This document shows, piece after piece, positions 43,904 through 56,379 of a DNA stretch of 64,000 nucleotides. The first letter of the stretch is position 1, and each line of letters opens with the position of its first letter. The stretch spans positions 475,844-539,843 of the forward strand of contig JAJEKV010000059.1 in NCBI GenBank assembly GCA_021234155.1. Direction: 5' to 3'. The position numbers were made by a program, and so were the translations under genes. Origin of the DNA: Isoetes taiwanensis. Taxonomy: Eukaryota; Streptophyta; Lycopodiopsida; Isoetales; Isoetaceae. The notes beneath the pieces were generated by a model. It saw nothing but the letters and a program-made list of their open reading frames with translations. It was not told where the DNA came from and did no database searches.

Positions 43904-44152
43904 GTGACAATAGTTGGGTTTGTGTTACGGAACACTGAAGACCTTGTTTTGGCTATGTTGAAGCCCAAGCCAGAGGACAGAATAACTTTGGAGCAAATTT
44001 TATCTCATCCATGGATCGTTAAACACTGTTCAAGTGCAACTTCATGTCAGAAAGGAAGAATGTCCCATTTGCATAGGAAATGTGTTCAGCCTAAAAATCC
44101 CCTCTCCAAACTATGGCAGGCTATGATGCCTCATTTAACAGTTCATTGCTGA
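43904..44152 (+). pseudogene. Protein kinase C-terminal fragment
   Basis: The frame reads DLVLAMLKPKPEDRITLEQI followed by LSHPWIVKH. That is the end of a Ser/Thr kinase domain (subdomain XI, DP..R.t..e.L.HPW), as in CDPK/CAMK or SnRK-type kinases. The preceding kinase exons are missing: the LINE fragment at 42697-43880 lies immediately upstream. After the kinase motif the tail is basic with no EF-hands seen. It is either the last exon of a gene split by the LINE or a stranded fragment. Confidence 0.5.
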
Positions 44153-44344
44153 TCAGCAAAGTCAAAAGGGTTTCACAGGAGGCTGGCACACTTACATCAT
44201 ATAACTTCAGTTTTGTACATAAAAAATGTAACTCCAAAAACGCATGGTAGAATGTACCATTGTGCACGTAATGGTTGCACGTATTTTCATTAGACGTTGG
44301 AACATTGGTTGCAAATATTTCCTTTAAAGCCAAGCATATTGGCA

Positions 44345-44590
44345 ACTAAAAGTTGCTTCCAACTCTTTTTTGGAACCAAACATTTGGTAAACATTAATAT
44401 TGTGTATTTACCAAGATTGGGTAAATATTCAGAGTGTTTTATCTTGGAATTAATGATTTGTATTCCATGTCTTTAAGGCTTCTTCAAAATGCTTCCTTAG
44501 TCAACTCAGGCATGTCAACCTTGCATCATAGATGGCAATTATCATTAGCCAATCAGAATCCACAAGACCATACTTTTGCCTAGCCCTATT
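44345..44590 (-). repeat. Dispersed repeat, inverted relative to 61495-61705
   Basis: CAACTCTTTTTTGGAACC... through CACAAGACCATACTTTT...CCTAGCC aligns with the reverse complement of 61495-61705, with moderate divergence. Identity unknown. Confidence 0.6.
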
Positions 44591-45335
44591 GATAATTATC
44601 CCCTTCCCCCTTCGCAATTATGGACCTCTTAGTTTGCCTTACGTAGCTTCTAGTACTATTAATTTTTTTAGCAGGCTTGCCTAACCCGGGGTGCAAGATA
44701 TTCTGGAATTATAAGATGTCCACATTGCTTGCCACCTCATCTGATATTGTTTCCAACCATTGGATCTTTAAAATTATGCATCAACGGTCCACGAAACTAG
44801 AAAAGCCCTGAAATTAGCCTCTCGACCTCCTTCGACGATGGCTCTCCAGTATCATTATGGGATCGATCCATGTTTTCTGTTGGTGCAAACTAAGAAGAAT
44901 GAATTTTGGATTGAGAAGCTTAGGCAGAAGGCAGAGAAGGCAGGACTGAGTAGTGCGTTTTGTTAAGCTTTGGGTTGCATAACAACTTTCTTGAAGAGCT
45001 TCGGCATGCTACGATTTTGTTACTGCAGCCTTGTTCATGTTCAAGTGTTCAACTATTGCTGTAAGTGTTTCCAAGCTTAAGTGTTCAACTTCTAAAACCG
45101 TTATAATGCTGAAGTGTTCAACTTAATGATGAAGTGTCTAGCGGGACTGTAGCATCTTGCAAATAGTATTTTTAAGTACATCCAACCCGCATGGATTTAA
45201 GGGAAGAGTTTGGCATCAGGTTCCCCGAGTTCGTTTTAAATACATGGAGTTCTATATTATCGTGGCTGGGGCTCTCTTAGATATGTGTATTGAATTTCTC
45301 TATTCAACCCGTCTCAAGTTCATAGGTAGTTGATT
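44591..45335. other. Unrecognised sequence upstream of duplication copy 2
   Basis: The motif AAGTGTTCAACTT recurs several times near 45040-45130. No gene recognised. Confidence 0.3.
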
Positions 45336-48300
45336 TTCTTGGGTGTTTATATCATCTACCTAAGGCATATAGTTGATTTTCTTGCCATTTCTTATTACTA
45401 AGTGTTTGACTTTTTCGCCGCTCATTTCACGGGCCAGAAAATGCATAATTGAGAATGATGCCACCGTGATTCACTATATCTCTTTGTTTCAGATAACTAC
45501 ATGTGCTAGTTTTTGTTAAACGCTCCTTTTTTTTTTAATTGTTTTTTTTTTTTTTTTTTTTTTTTTTAATTGTTGGGTTGGCTACTAGATCCCAAAAGGC
45601 ATTGATTGAGATTTTTTAGATTTGGATTTGTATCATTGCAATGTTGCAGTTTAAACTTTCACATCATACAAATTACTATTGCTTTATGCTAGCATCATTT
45701 CATTGACAATTTTTCCAACACCACACTATGGTATATTAGCCTTTTAAATTACAATTCGTTTGGCATTACACAATCTTCCTCCAGAGGCATCTACATCTAT
45801 GTCTCTTGTAACAAGCTCTTGTTTGAAGTTGATTCCAAACTAGTGACACAATTTAAATGTATGTGGCCTATTAGTCTTACTTGCTGTAGTGCTTCAACAA
45901 TTTATGTGCAGAAGAACAAGACAAGCACACTCATGTGCCGTGCGCATTGCAATTGTTGTTGTTTTTCTAGGCAATCCTTTACTATCGATGTGTGTGCAAC
46001 ATGCTTTTCTTCTAGTGCGACTTTTTCATTTTAGTATATCACAAATATTTTATTCAAATACAATGGTATTAGAAGTATGAAATATTAGGTAAAAACTATC
46101 TAAATATGGGTGGCCAAAATTTCTTCTACCAGACAAAAACCTAATTATCTTGGCCAAATAATATTGTCCAACAAGATTCACCTAGGTTTCTACGACTATT
46201 TACAAGTCAGAAAATATGCAACATGAACATTTTCAGCAACCTATATTTTGTCATGTTCAAACAAGATTTGTCTTTAATGATAACCTTGTTAAACAATAAA
46301 CAAAAATTTCCTAATAGACGTTAATAATTTGCGAGAGTCGCCTGGATAGTTTCTCTCAGGTTTCAGCACTTTTAAGCTAAAATAATATATGGTATAACTT
46401 CATTACATATTATTTACACCTTTCATGTCATAACTTTACATTTTATCACTACTACAATTTACAAATTCAAGGCTTTACATTTTTCTAATGGTCAATCCAT
46501 TTAATATTACGTAATTTATAGGGACAATTTAGAATATATTATCATGTAAGTATAATTAAAATTATATCAATATGAAAAAAAGTTATTATGAATATCTTTC
46601 CCCTCGAACCAATCAATCATGGGTTTAATTACCCATTCGTTCGCATATGCATAATTTAATCACGATGTCCACCATACTTTCTACACGAGGGTGAAAGACA
46701 TCGCTATGATTATATTGAAGGTTCAAATCTTTCTTACAAGTTTAAGAAAAGATCACAAAATACTCCATGTATAATAAAGATAAAGAAGATAAGTAAAGGA
46801 AGTAAAACTATTATACTCTTATTGTAATGGTAAGTGTGGGTGGTTGAAAGTCAAGAGGGTGGAGGTCAAATCCCTTTCTTTACCTTGAACTATTTTATAT
46901 TCTATATAAGTAATGAAACATAAAAACATTATTATGAGGCTCTTGATATGTTGATAAGGTCTCAGACCTATTTTTCAAGCAAACCTAGATTTTATTTTTT
47001 TTTCTTTTAAAATATGTTCATTCATTGAGACTACAAGATGAAGCATGCCAAATTTGTTGATGCCCTTCTGTCACCTTCATATATATTATCTACACAACAA
47101 TTTGTTAGTTTATTTTTGGATATCCTGTTAGATGAACCCTCTTCTCGCTCACATGCCAGTTAGAAAAGATTTGACAAATTTCATATGACTAGATATAGTT
47201 GAAGTGCATGTCTTCTACATGTAGAGCATTGTGAGGTTTACATGAACTCAGCAACGCTATTCAAGTGTAGCATTTGGCTGATAAGGGATACTTTTTGTTA
47301 ACACCTCTGCATTTGCCAACCATCCTTTTCATCCAAGAAGATCCATGATTGAGCTATAGTGTTGTACTACTAGTGCAATAAAATAGTTGTAGCCCATAGA
47401 GACAAATAGTAGCATCCTTATACAAGCCATCATGAGAACACGTGCATAAAATTCTCCCAAAAGTGAGGGCATTGGGTGGCATGCCATGGGACTGCATATA
47501 GAAGAAAAGTTGAAGTGCACTTTTGTTATATCCATGTTCAGCATAACTTTGAAGTCATAGCATCCTAAGATGCACATCTCGCATTTGCATTTGATCACAA
47601 ATTTGTTTAACTCGTGTGAGCCGACGATGTTTGGCATAGCCATAAATCATAGCATTCCATAAGACAACATTTCTTTGGGGAATTCTTTTAAAGAGGGTAA
47701 ATCCTTCCTCTTGCAATCATTGCAGTCTATGAGATAAAAATCCTTTCAGGCATCTGATCAAATAGAACATGAGCCTCCATCAGGTCACCATGCTCAATGT
47801 ATGCTACAATCATGCATGCCCATGAAACTACATTTCTTACAGGCATTGGTTGAAACAACTTTGCAGCATCTTCTACCCTCTCTCTTTCTGCATAAATAGC
47901 AAGATTCTCATTTCAAAATACAACACATTCCTGCATTCCTTAAAAAACATGAATGGCCTCTTCAAGCTGCCCTTGTTTGGAATATGCACTAATCATAGTA
48001 TTCCAAGTAACAATCGTTCAGTCTTGCATGTTTTTAGATGCATCTTTGCAATATAAAAAGTCTACGAACTATAGAATTGTACAAATCCACAGTATTATGG
48101 AATTGATAAAGACCACCTAGGCATAGAGGCCATTCCCACTTACTAATTAGTGCATAGATGCAACTAGATCATCAATTTCTTTTAGGTGCATGCACATTTA
48201 TTATGCACAACCACCCACATATTGAAAAATGTAGCAATGTCTACCTTTAACATCGTTAGAATCACAACTATTATTGATGGTATGTATTCTTCACCCTTAA

Positions 48301-49298
48301 CTCTACATGCAATAACAACTATAAAATACCCAAAATGTGTCTTTGAGTTGTCATATTCTTTTTTATGCCAATAGTGCGCCATTTGATGTCATTGACATAG
48401 ACTGTTGAATTTAACTTTTGTCAGCTCTGCGACAAGAAAGACAAAGGAATGACCAGTTGCTTTGCAATGACCTGAATTTCTGACAAAGATCTATCATCCT
48501 CAGTGATTTCATAGAGCTCTCCTTGCCAAAGTCCCACAGTTTCTTTAGTCCAAAAAATTGGATATTATGCATATACAAACGAACTCTATATAAACATATA
48601 ACATTGTAATATGAACGATAAATTGTGATCTGTGTAACTGGTTACTTTTTTGGTCTGAAGGGTGGATGGAGATTCAAGGTTTATTTAAATATGATCCTAG
48701 CAATTCAGCAATATGAACATACTGGAGGTCTAGTGTCAAACTATCTGTTGCATTAAAATAAGCTTGTGAAAAGAGGTTGTTGCTTTTCTACACTGCCATA
48801 TTTGTGCATGAATTCCAATAACTATACTGCTTATTTCATGTTAATATTTCATAATTCTTTTGTATAGATCAAAGTCCTTGCATCTTAGGAGCTAATGCTA
48901 ACATGTGAGCCAGATTCGTTTGCAGTACTCCACAATTTTCCATCCAGTAACCCTTAGCTTGCTTAAGCTTATTTTCAAAATAATTACAAACTATTGCCGC
49001 TATAGGAATATCTATGTATAAACAAAGAATGCTATCAATACATTAAAGTCCAAAGCAATGCAGGTGGAATGCATATCTATTCTTGCCTCAAACTCTCAAT
49101 AACTTCTTCCATGTTTCAATATGAACTTTATACCCATGGTCTAAGAAGCAAAATAAACTTTTAAACTCCAGATCACTACATAAAGCAACAAATGTACAAA
49201 ACACCTGTCTAGTATATCTTCATCTTCCTTTATAAACCTTACCGAAGGATCCCTCTCAATGACATAGTAGTTTTCTATCCCATTGATACTGATCAAGA
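45336..49298. repeat. Segmental duplication copy 2, modules C and A (uninterrupted)
   Basis: The reference arrangement: module C (45336-45728) runs directly into module A (45729-49298), with neither the Helitron of copy 1 nor the insertions of copy 3. A long T-run (about 28 T near 45540) marks module C. The broken PPR gene lies on the minus strand at about 47300-48100. Confidence 0.87.
47300..48100 (-). pseudogene. Decayed PLS-type PPR gene, copy 2
   Basis: The same broken frames as at 2290-3090, with the same stop and frameshift positions and only a few substitutions (for example Pro to Leu in one shifted frame). It represents the duplicated pseudogene and not an independent gene. Confidence 0.6.
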
Positions 49299-49649
49299 GC
49301 ACCTTGATAACTAAACAAATAAAATATAAGAACATTAGAAGTATAGGTTGGGTTCAGTTTTAGACCCCTTCATCTTGGGGAGCTTTGTTTTGTCCCTTCC
49401 AATAAATGTGCATTGGGTGGTCCAAACTAACGAGGAAGGAAGGAATAGAATAAAGAAAGGATAGAGAACAAGGCGTAAAACAATAGCCTAAGGAGACCCA
49501 GTTATGCAATGCTCTAGTTAAGTGCCCAATCAGGTGTTAGTTAGTTAAAGGCCCTACTTAAATGCACTAATTTCCTAGCGTGGAAATGCTATGGTTAAAT
49601 GCATAAGTACAATAGTAACATGTATAAAGCCCATTGCTCTAGACATTGA

Positions 49650-50204
49650 CATTAGAGGTAATTTGAGATCTCATTTTGTCCCATTAAGGGATGCTTAAAA
49701 AGCCACATCAGCTTTTTAAACTGTCCAATAAGAGAAGAGCTCCAGTGTATTTTATTCCAGTATTATGTGGCAGCAGTAATTAATGCAGTTCTAACTAACT
49801 TTTGCAGTGTCATTTTTCTACTATAACTTTTGATCAAAAACTCCGATTCGAACACTATTTGTGGCAATGGATTCGTCTCCTCAAGATCTTTCTAATGACA
49901 ACCCATTGTTATATCTTTTGGGATGTAAATATATAAGAAAAGAGCAAAAAATCATATTTTTTAAGGTTAACACATATGGCTTGTATTGAAATACATCATA
50001 ACCATATATCACTTGAAAGATCTTTTCATTCTGCATCTAATGCAACAAACGCCGCAGCATTTTCATGAGTAGATCAAAAGTTATAGGGAAAAAACGACAG
50101 CAATGAAGTTGTTAATGCTGCATTAATTGCAGTTTGATGTAGAGTACTCATTCTATTGGAGGATTCTTATAGGGACAAAAGGAGATCTCAAATTACCTCT
50201 AATG
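49650..50204. mobile_element. 555-bp MITE with 33-bp terminal inverted repeats
   Basis: The left end CATTAGAGGTAATTTGAGAT... (49650-49682) is the reverse complement of the right end (50172-50204), with one mismatch in 33. Copy 1 has the empty site ACATTGA|AGAGTGCAG (about 7089), so the insertion followed the segmental duplication. No target duplication is apparent: the flanks join to the empty sequence exactly. The interior has no coding frame of note. The superfamily is undetermined. Confidence 0.78.
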
Positions 50205-50953
50205 AGAGTGCAGATGCTATTGCTATTATCAGCAACAAAGCTATCTCGGCAGAATATTACATCCAAGAAGAAGCTTTGCTATGGTTCAGAACAAAGGCAT
50301 AGCTGCTTCTAGGCAGAAGGCATCTAACAAAGAAAATTGACCTGCTGCATGAAAGGGTTAGAGAAATGAATAATGAAACTAGGCATGCATCATGCCAAAT
50401 TGTGTTAGCATTCCCAAAGTATTTCTCTAAAACTCATTTCGAAGCAACAATTACCTTCTGGCATTAAACTTTATAAACCTTGGCAAACGTTCATGAGGCA
50501 ACAGAAAAGAAAAAACATCAAAGTTAGTTCTTTATGGAGTACAAAAGCAAAGCTACAAAAGAGGCTTCCTTCCTCTGCACATGAGCGTTTTCCACAACCA
50601 CTAGAAACGTGTGCCCGACGATGCCGGGCATTAGTCATGGACGCATGGAATGATTTTTTAGAAATATATGTATGAGGTGCAATAGACATGGATAGATATC
50701 GTGCAAATCTTACCTTGAAATTGTAAACAGAGTACGAAGTAACTTCTATAAAACTTGTTTAATATGGGGCATTAGTCTTGTGAGATTTGAGTTTCAGATT
50801 TTTGCAGGCGCAATAGAGTGTTATAAATAGAATGATCTCTGTGAATGGATGAAATGTTAGGAGGTGAAGAGTGGGTGCTCGACACTATTGTTCGGAACAT
50901 ATAGAATATATAGCTTAATTGAAGTCTATAGATGGAACAAAGTGCGTAATGTA

Positions 50954-50976
50954 AATAGAATAGAATAGAATAGAAT
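50954..50976. repeat. (TAGAA)n tail-like tract replacing ~125 bp
   Basis: Copy 2 has four TAGAA units between GTAATGTAAA and TATAAGTTGTTGCAA. Copy 1 has about 125 bp of ordinary sequence there. The unit equals the family I LINE tail. Confidence 0.55.
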
Positions 50977-51452
50977 ATAAGTTGTTGCAAACGTAGATGT
51001 GTAAGTGTAGTCTGGGTGATGAAGACGTACGATTTAGAGGTTGTTGAAGGATATCATGTCTAGGTGTGAATGTATGTATTTGGAATAATGTTACTACAGA
51101 TATAGGTTGTTGATGGCGTATGATATAGAGGTTGCTTAAGAATATGATGTATATATGTGATTGTATGAAACATAAGTGTTATTCATGTTCTACATAATCA
51201 TATGAGCATTTATTATTAATTAATTTCAAACTAAACATGAATAGGTTGAAATAATAACAGAACATCCATCTATCTTGTTTTGCAATGTCATTCTGAAATA
51301 GCCTTCTGTCAACAAATTAGACAACCCATTGTAATGAGTTCAAACAATTCAAGCTCCGAGCCATTATCAAGATACATATTCTTTCAAATAATTTTTCTAC
51401 ATGTATATTTTGGCCTACACGTGTTTGCAAAATTTTACCAACCAGTCCTTTA

Positions 51453-51600
51453 AATAGAATAGAATAGAATAGTTTTTTTAACGTCCACGGAGACCAATAG
51501 GCCATGGGACCCATACAATGGGCTAGTACAATCATTACTACTAGGATTAAAAAACCCGTGCCTCGAAAGGTTTTCAAGGGAAAAACCTAAAGCAAGACTA
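51453..51600 (-). mobile_element. LINE family I, 3'-end fragment (copy 2)
   Basis: Counterpart of 8426-8595, with only about three to four AATAG units against about nine in copy 1. The 3' module is otherwise the same. Confidence 0.7.
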
Positions 51601-51982
51601 AGAGTACAGAGTAGACTAACTTGTTGTAATCAAAATAGTAAATAATACCACATTGCACGCTTCGCCCTTCAGGCATAGGATGGTACCAACATTAAGATTG
51701 CATCTTGTTAGATATCTTGCTTACGTGAAGGCATACCAACATTAAGATGTATCTTGCTTATGTGAAAACACAGCCAATGATTGCTGGCCCGTAAAGTTGA
51801 TGCCATCTAGTAATCATCTATAATCTATGTCATTTTTCACTTGTAGAAGGTAGCATTAAAACTGAATAGAAGTTCAACATGAAAATTTTTACAACATTGT
51901 ACAACAAAAGCAAACAATAGAACTTGAACATGAATTTTTCCTTCCCACAAGTTAAACATTGTTATGCTCATAAATCAAATGA

Positions 51983-53333
51983 ATGTGTGAAACTGTTGAA
52001 CATGAAAAACAAAACAACATTGCTGCCACCGTGATAAGAAATGAAGATACTGTATTAAAGAGCCTAGTCAAAGGTGTTGTGCGGTGCCAACTGTCTATGT
52101 CTATTTGTATTTATCAATTTAATAATATGACAATCTATATTTATCAATTTAACGATATGACAATAGTAAGGAGATGTGTCATGCAAACCTGCTGCATGAG
52201 TATACCTAGTCACAGGGACAGGGACCTTGCTTGGCAAATGCTTCAGAAAATTCAAGAGATGGATATTCTTCTTTACCAGCTTATCAGGATGAAAATTGGA
52301 CACTCAAAAGAAGACTGCTGTAGTCTCAAGAACCAGATATTCAGAAGATCCATGACGAAAATGTTGCAGGCAGCCAAATGTTTAGTAGAAGAACTCGAAG
52401 ATCTTGGATGGAAATTCGTTTGGTCAAAATTTGGGAGGAAGCCGATGATCATGTTATCGAAAATTTTCAGAAGGGTTTCAAAAATAGACTTCCCTCTTTC
52501 GCCGCTGAGACCCTGAAGGAAGTGGAGATGGATTATAAGACCTACCAACTCCCGCTCGAGACACCAACCAAATACAAAATTGTTGACAGTAATGGCTATT
52601 TTCACCCAACCGACTATGCTAACAGTGACTGCCAAAACTGCACCAGCATCACAGAGCAAAATATGGATATGAACAAGACAAAGGTTTCCAAGCAGACTCT
52701 GAAATCCTCGGTTCTGATCATGGGAAAATACGACAAAATCAATGGTAACTCTTATAAGAATGCTTTGCTTAACTCTTTGAATTCGGATGAAGTTGCCTCT
52801 GACTCTATTGAAAATGGAACTGACAGTAATGATGTAGAGGGCTTCCTTGATCTCAGTGATATAATACATAATTTTGCTAATATTAGAAATATAATCACGG
52901 GATTCTTGTTCACTTCCCTCAAAATTGTCCTCCCTTAAGTACTGTGAAATACTGGGTGACCAAATCTCTGTTGGTTCCTATCCTCTCCATCCTTAAATGG
53001 GATAATAAAACCTTCCAGATCATCTGTAGAGAGGAAAGAAGTGTTCCCATGATCTTAACCAAAAAGATCTCCTTCATTTCGGGATATCCTGTGTACATCA
53101 TGAAATGGGACCCTTTTTATATTCCAGGAGATTTCTCCACGATTTCTACTACCACCTGGATCTCCTGCTTGAATCTGCCTATGGGCTGTTGGACAGTTTC
53201 TCATCTTAAAGCCATAGCCTGTAGTTTAGGTGAGATTATCCAAATCTCCATACCTCAAACTAACTTCCCATCTGTCTGTATCCAAAAGAAAATTTATTCT
53301 AAGGATTGCATTCCTTGTAATGAAATGAAATGA
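51983..53333 (+). mobile_element. LINE family III, 5' part with ORF1 (copy 2)
   Basis: Same as 8989-10337. A one-base change near 52885 splits the long frame, so ORF1 is read as 52378-52938 plus 52944-53333. The element is interrupted at 53319 by a family II LINE and resumes at about 55795. Confidence 0.6.
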
Positions 53334-55795
53334 AATTGTATTCACTATCTCATATAGACCCTGCAGTCTAGGAGACAAAATATTTACAGTCATAGGAACA
53401 TTCCAAATTTGAGTTATCAGAAATCTAGTCTTTCTAAGTGCGCTTCTCGCACACATAATAAATCACGAAGAAATGCTGCTAGTTTTGCAGAGGGCATTTG
53501 CAACACTGTGTGAACACTACTTAGATCGGCCTCATGAAGATGATATCGTGCTTTTTTGCCCATTATGCACGGGACAAACAATAAGAAAATGGTATTCATC
53601 TTCAACATCTGTGGAACCACATACAGGACATGCCCGTAATGCTCTTTGGACTTTTTGCCAACGCCCACACTCGATCTGCAGGTGATGGGAGCTAACCCTC
53701 ATCCTACAAATACGATGTCTAGCGGAAGTGGCAAAGGATCCAAGATCTTCGGCGTCTTCGTATAAATAATCATAGGGTTAACATCCTTCCTGTACATATC
53801 CATTTTACCCTGTGCATTTGCCTATATCTTATCAATGACCTTTGTTCTCACTAGATCGCGTATAGCTTCTGGTTGTATTGGTAGATCAATTATATCTATA
53901 TTCCATCGTGCCAACCATTTCCTTCCCTCATGAAACCACCCCTCCTCCTCCTGTGACTCATACATAGCCCGAACTGGTAACCTTTCCTGTGGTAATTTTT
54001 TAATTCTGCTAATGTAGAGAAGAAACAGATAGATTGCTTCTCCCTCTAGTGGTAACATGCCCGTCTCTGCCAGCATCATGGAGTATGGAGTTTGTATCTT
54101 TACCCCTAATTCACCTATCAAGAAACGTTTCTGTATTGTCTCAATGTCCTTCCATTTCTTCCTGGCTAACCCTGGCCCCCACACTTGGCAACCGTAAAGA
54201 ATAACTGGTTGCACGAGCGCCCTATACAAATGTAATCTCATGGTCCACTCTAATATGTGATTTTTTTGGCACTTCGCTTGCATGGCAAATAAAGCCTTTC
54301 TTCCACCATTCACCCTTTTGTCAACTGCCAAATTCCACTTGTAATCATCTGTTAATTCCAGACCCAAATACTTATAGCTATTTACATGTTCTATTTCACG
54401 CCCTTTAAAGTAGCACACATATTTTTGCCTTTGTTCCAAATGTCATGACCTTCGTTTTTCCAAATTCTATGTCATACTGCCGATTCATAAAATGCATCTA
54501 GAACCTGAAGATGCCTTTGCAGACCCTCTTTAGTTCTTGATATCAACACTATATCATCGGCGTATAAAAGCAATTGGACTAGGTACCCTGCTATGAATGC
54601 TCCATCTGTGCAGTTCCTATTCAGCCATGTTTCCAAAGCATCCATATAGATTCCAAATAGAGTTGGGGAAGCTGGGCAACCCTGTTTAACGCCAACATTG
54701 CTGATTATTGTTTTATCACACATCTCAACCAGCGGTGAACTCAACTGTGCAATGACTCGTTCATAGAGTCTTGCTAGTGCTGCATGCAATTCAACCGGAA
54801 TGTTCAAGTCAATCAATCTTTGAAGCAATTTGCTTCTAGGCACTGTATCGAAAGCTTTGCGGAGATCTACGAAACATCCATACATTGCATTTTTTCTGCC
54901 TTTGGATTTTTCTGCCAGGACTCTTACAGTAACTAGATGATCTATTGTACAGTGTTGGGTGCGGAAACCAGCTTGGGTAAAGGCTCTAACCTCATGATGA
55001 TCTGCCCATTCTGATATCTTTTGCTCCAGAACAGTCCCAAAAAGCTTGGCCATGAGATTACTTACCATTATCGTCCAATAGTTAGACACAATGCTTTTAT
55101 CACCACTCTTATGTATCGGTACAATTCTGCTCAATTGCCATTCCACTGGGAACCCAGATAGCATTGCTTTATTGAACAAATTTGTTACCACTTCCACTAC
55201 CGGTTGTCCGGCCCATTTCAACATTTCGGCCTTAAGTCCTACTGTATCTGCTGCTTTGCCGTTCGCCAGTTTCATGATGGCTTGATGTACTTCATCCATA
55301 GTAAACAAAGGCTCCTCGGGCACAAATGGTACAACTACATCCTGCTCACCTTCTTTAAAATACAAGTGTTTTACATAATCATATAGCTTTATAGCATCTA
55401 TATCTCTGCATGGTGCTGATTTTACAGCTATATTTTTCCAAAATTCTGTTGGACTGTCTAACAGCTTTACATATAAGTCCTTTTGTTTATGCTGCAGGAA
55501 CACCTCCTTCTTCCGCTTAAGCATCTTACGATAACATTTGAGGGAATACTTTCTCTGCTCTCCGTGTGTGTTTTTCAAATGATCTCTTGCATTTTGGCAT
55601 TCTGTATCAAACCACAACTTATCTCGCTTTTTCCGCAATGGTTTGGGGAATGTTTCTGTAGCAGCTTTCAGCAGCCTCTCCCTAAGGCCTCTGTTAATTT
55701 CTGTAACATCCCCAAATGGGAACCCATGTGCTAGTTCTTCCCGAACTTTAGCTGCATACATCGCACTCCTCCCATAATCCCTAATCGAGGTATGT
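53320..55795 (-). mobile_element. LINE family II inserted into LINE family III ORF1
   Basis: Minus-strand element with an (ATTTC)n tail (53320-53337), a 3' hairpin, a CCHC region (damaged near 53550-53760) and an RT. It separates the two halves of a plus-strand family III element. The 5' end is near 55795, where the RT-side frame runs out at IKHTSIRDYGRSAMYAAKVR and the plus-strand ORF1 begins. The endonuclease is absent, so it is 5'-truncated. No clear target duplication was found. Confidence 0.78.
53822..54439 (-). pseudogene. RT thumb and post-RT region of LINE family II
   Basis: A 205-codon frame continues the reverse transcriptase after a frame slip: VNSYKYLGLELTDDYKWNLA, ALVQPVILYGCQVWGPGLAR. 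It is practically the same as 10836-11489. The downstream CCHC knuckle seen intact in copy 1 (about 10580-10660) is garbled here between 53550 and 53760, where CAG/CTG triplets have been lost. Confidence 0.7.
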
Positions 55796-55798
55796 TTA
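54472..55798 (-). CDS. Reverse transcriptase of LINE family II, partial
   Basis: A long open frame. The frame formally starts at 56049, but its first ~80 codons are antisense of the other LINE. RT motifs in order: MDEVHQAIMKLANGKAADTV (motif 1), LSRIVPIHKSGDKSIVSNYW (motif 2), TQAGFRTQHCTIDHLVTVRV (motif 3), YGCFVDLRKAFDTVPRSKLL (motif A, catalytic Asp), VGVKQGCPASPTLFGIYMDA (motif B) and LLLYADDIVLISRT (motif C, YADD at about 54553-54564). All three catalytic aspartates are present. The frame slips between 54440 and 54475, after which the thumb continues in 53822-54439. The usual NYRPI reads NYWTI. Confidence 0.85.
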
Positions 55799-56379
55799 AT
55801 CTCAATATTTTCTATTCCAAACTCCCTTTGGCCAAAACCTCTCCAGCTCCCCCTAAGGAGAAAAATAAGGAAATTCTGGTGCAAGGGGACTTGGGAAAAC
55901 AGCAATGCAAGCAGGTTTTGAGACCTAAAGCCAAACACATGGAAGAAAATCATAATATCAAGACTGACTGCAGTACTAGCAAAATGGGTTTCCATGAAGA
56001 AAATCATAACATTAAGGTTGACTACAGTACTGGCATAATGGATCTCCATGGAAAGTATTTTTCTGGTAAAGGTATTATATTCCAGTTTCCCTCCAAAGTG
56101 GTTATTAAAGTTGATCCTATTAATATGAGTATTTCTACCCTGGATCTTGGTATTTTAAATGACAATTTTGGTCTTTATGAGGAAGCCAGGAAGGAAGACT
56201 CGGAGGATGACCTTGACTTTCAGGTCAATAGGAAGACCTCCTCTTTAGAAGATGAGGCCTGGTCTACCATCAGCAACATAAGGAAAACGGGGAAGAAAAT
56301 GTCAAAAGACAGTATTTTGGGACCTCCAAGAAGATCCCCAAGGAAGACTCTACCCCCCACCAATGGATATAGATCTTAA
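55795..56379 (+). CDS. LINE family III ORF1, C-terminal part
   Basis: An open frame of ~195 codons: a polar, charged region (EDSEDDLDF, RRSPRKTLP) without a recognisable zinc knuckle. This is usual for the variable C-terminus of plant LINE ORF1. It ends GYRS-stop at 56379 and overlaps the ORF2 start ATG (56363) by 17 nt in another frame, a typical compact ORF1/ORF2 junction. Confidence 0.5.
   Translation, partial: FNLNIFYSKLPLAKTSPAPPKEKNKEILVQGDLGKQQCKQVLRPKAKHMEENHNIKTDCSTSKMGFHEENHNIKVDYSTGIMDLHGKYFSGKGIIFQFPSKVVIKVDPINMSISTLDLGILNDNFGLYEEARKEDSEDDLDFQVNRKTSSLEDEAWSTISNIRKTGKKMSKDSILGPPRRSPRKTLPPTNGYRS

Larger units (their letters stand above)
49299..53319. repeat. Segmental duplication copy 2, module B
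   Basis: Collinear with 6728-10323 of copy 1, including the mini-Helitron end (50601-50627), the LINE family I 3' fragment (51453-51600) and LINE family III ORF1 (51983-53333). Copy 2-specific changes are the 49650 MITE and a pentanucleotide-tail scar at 50954-50976. Confidence 0.85.
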
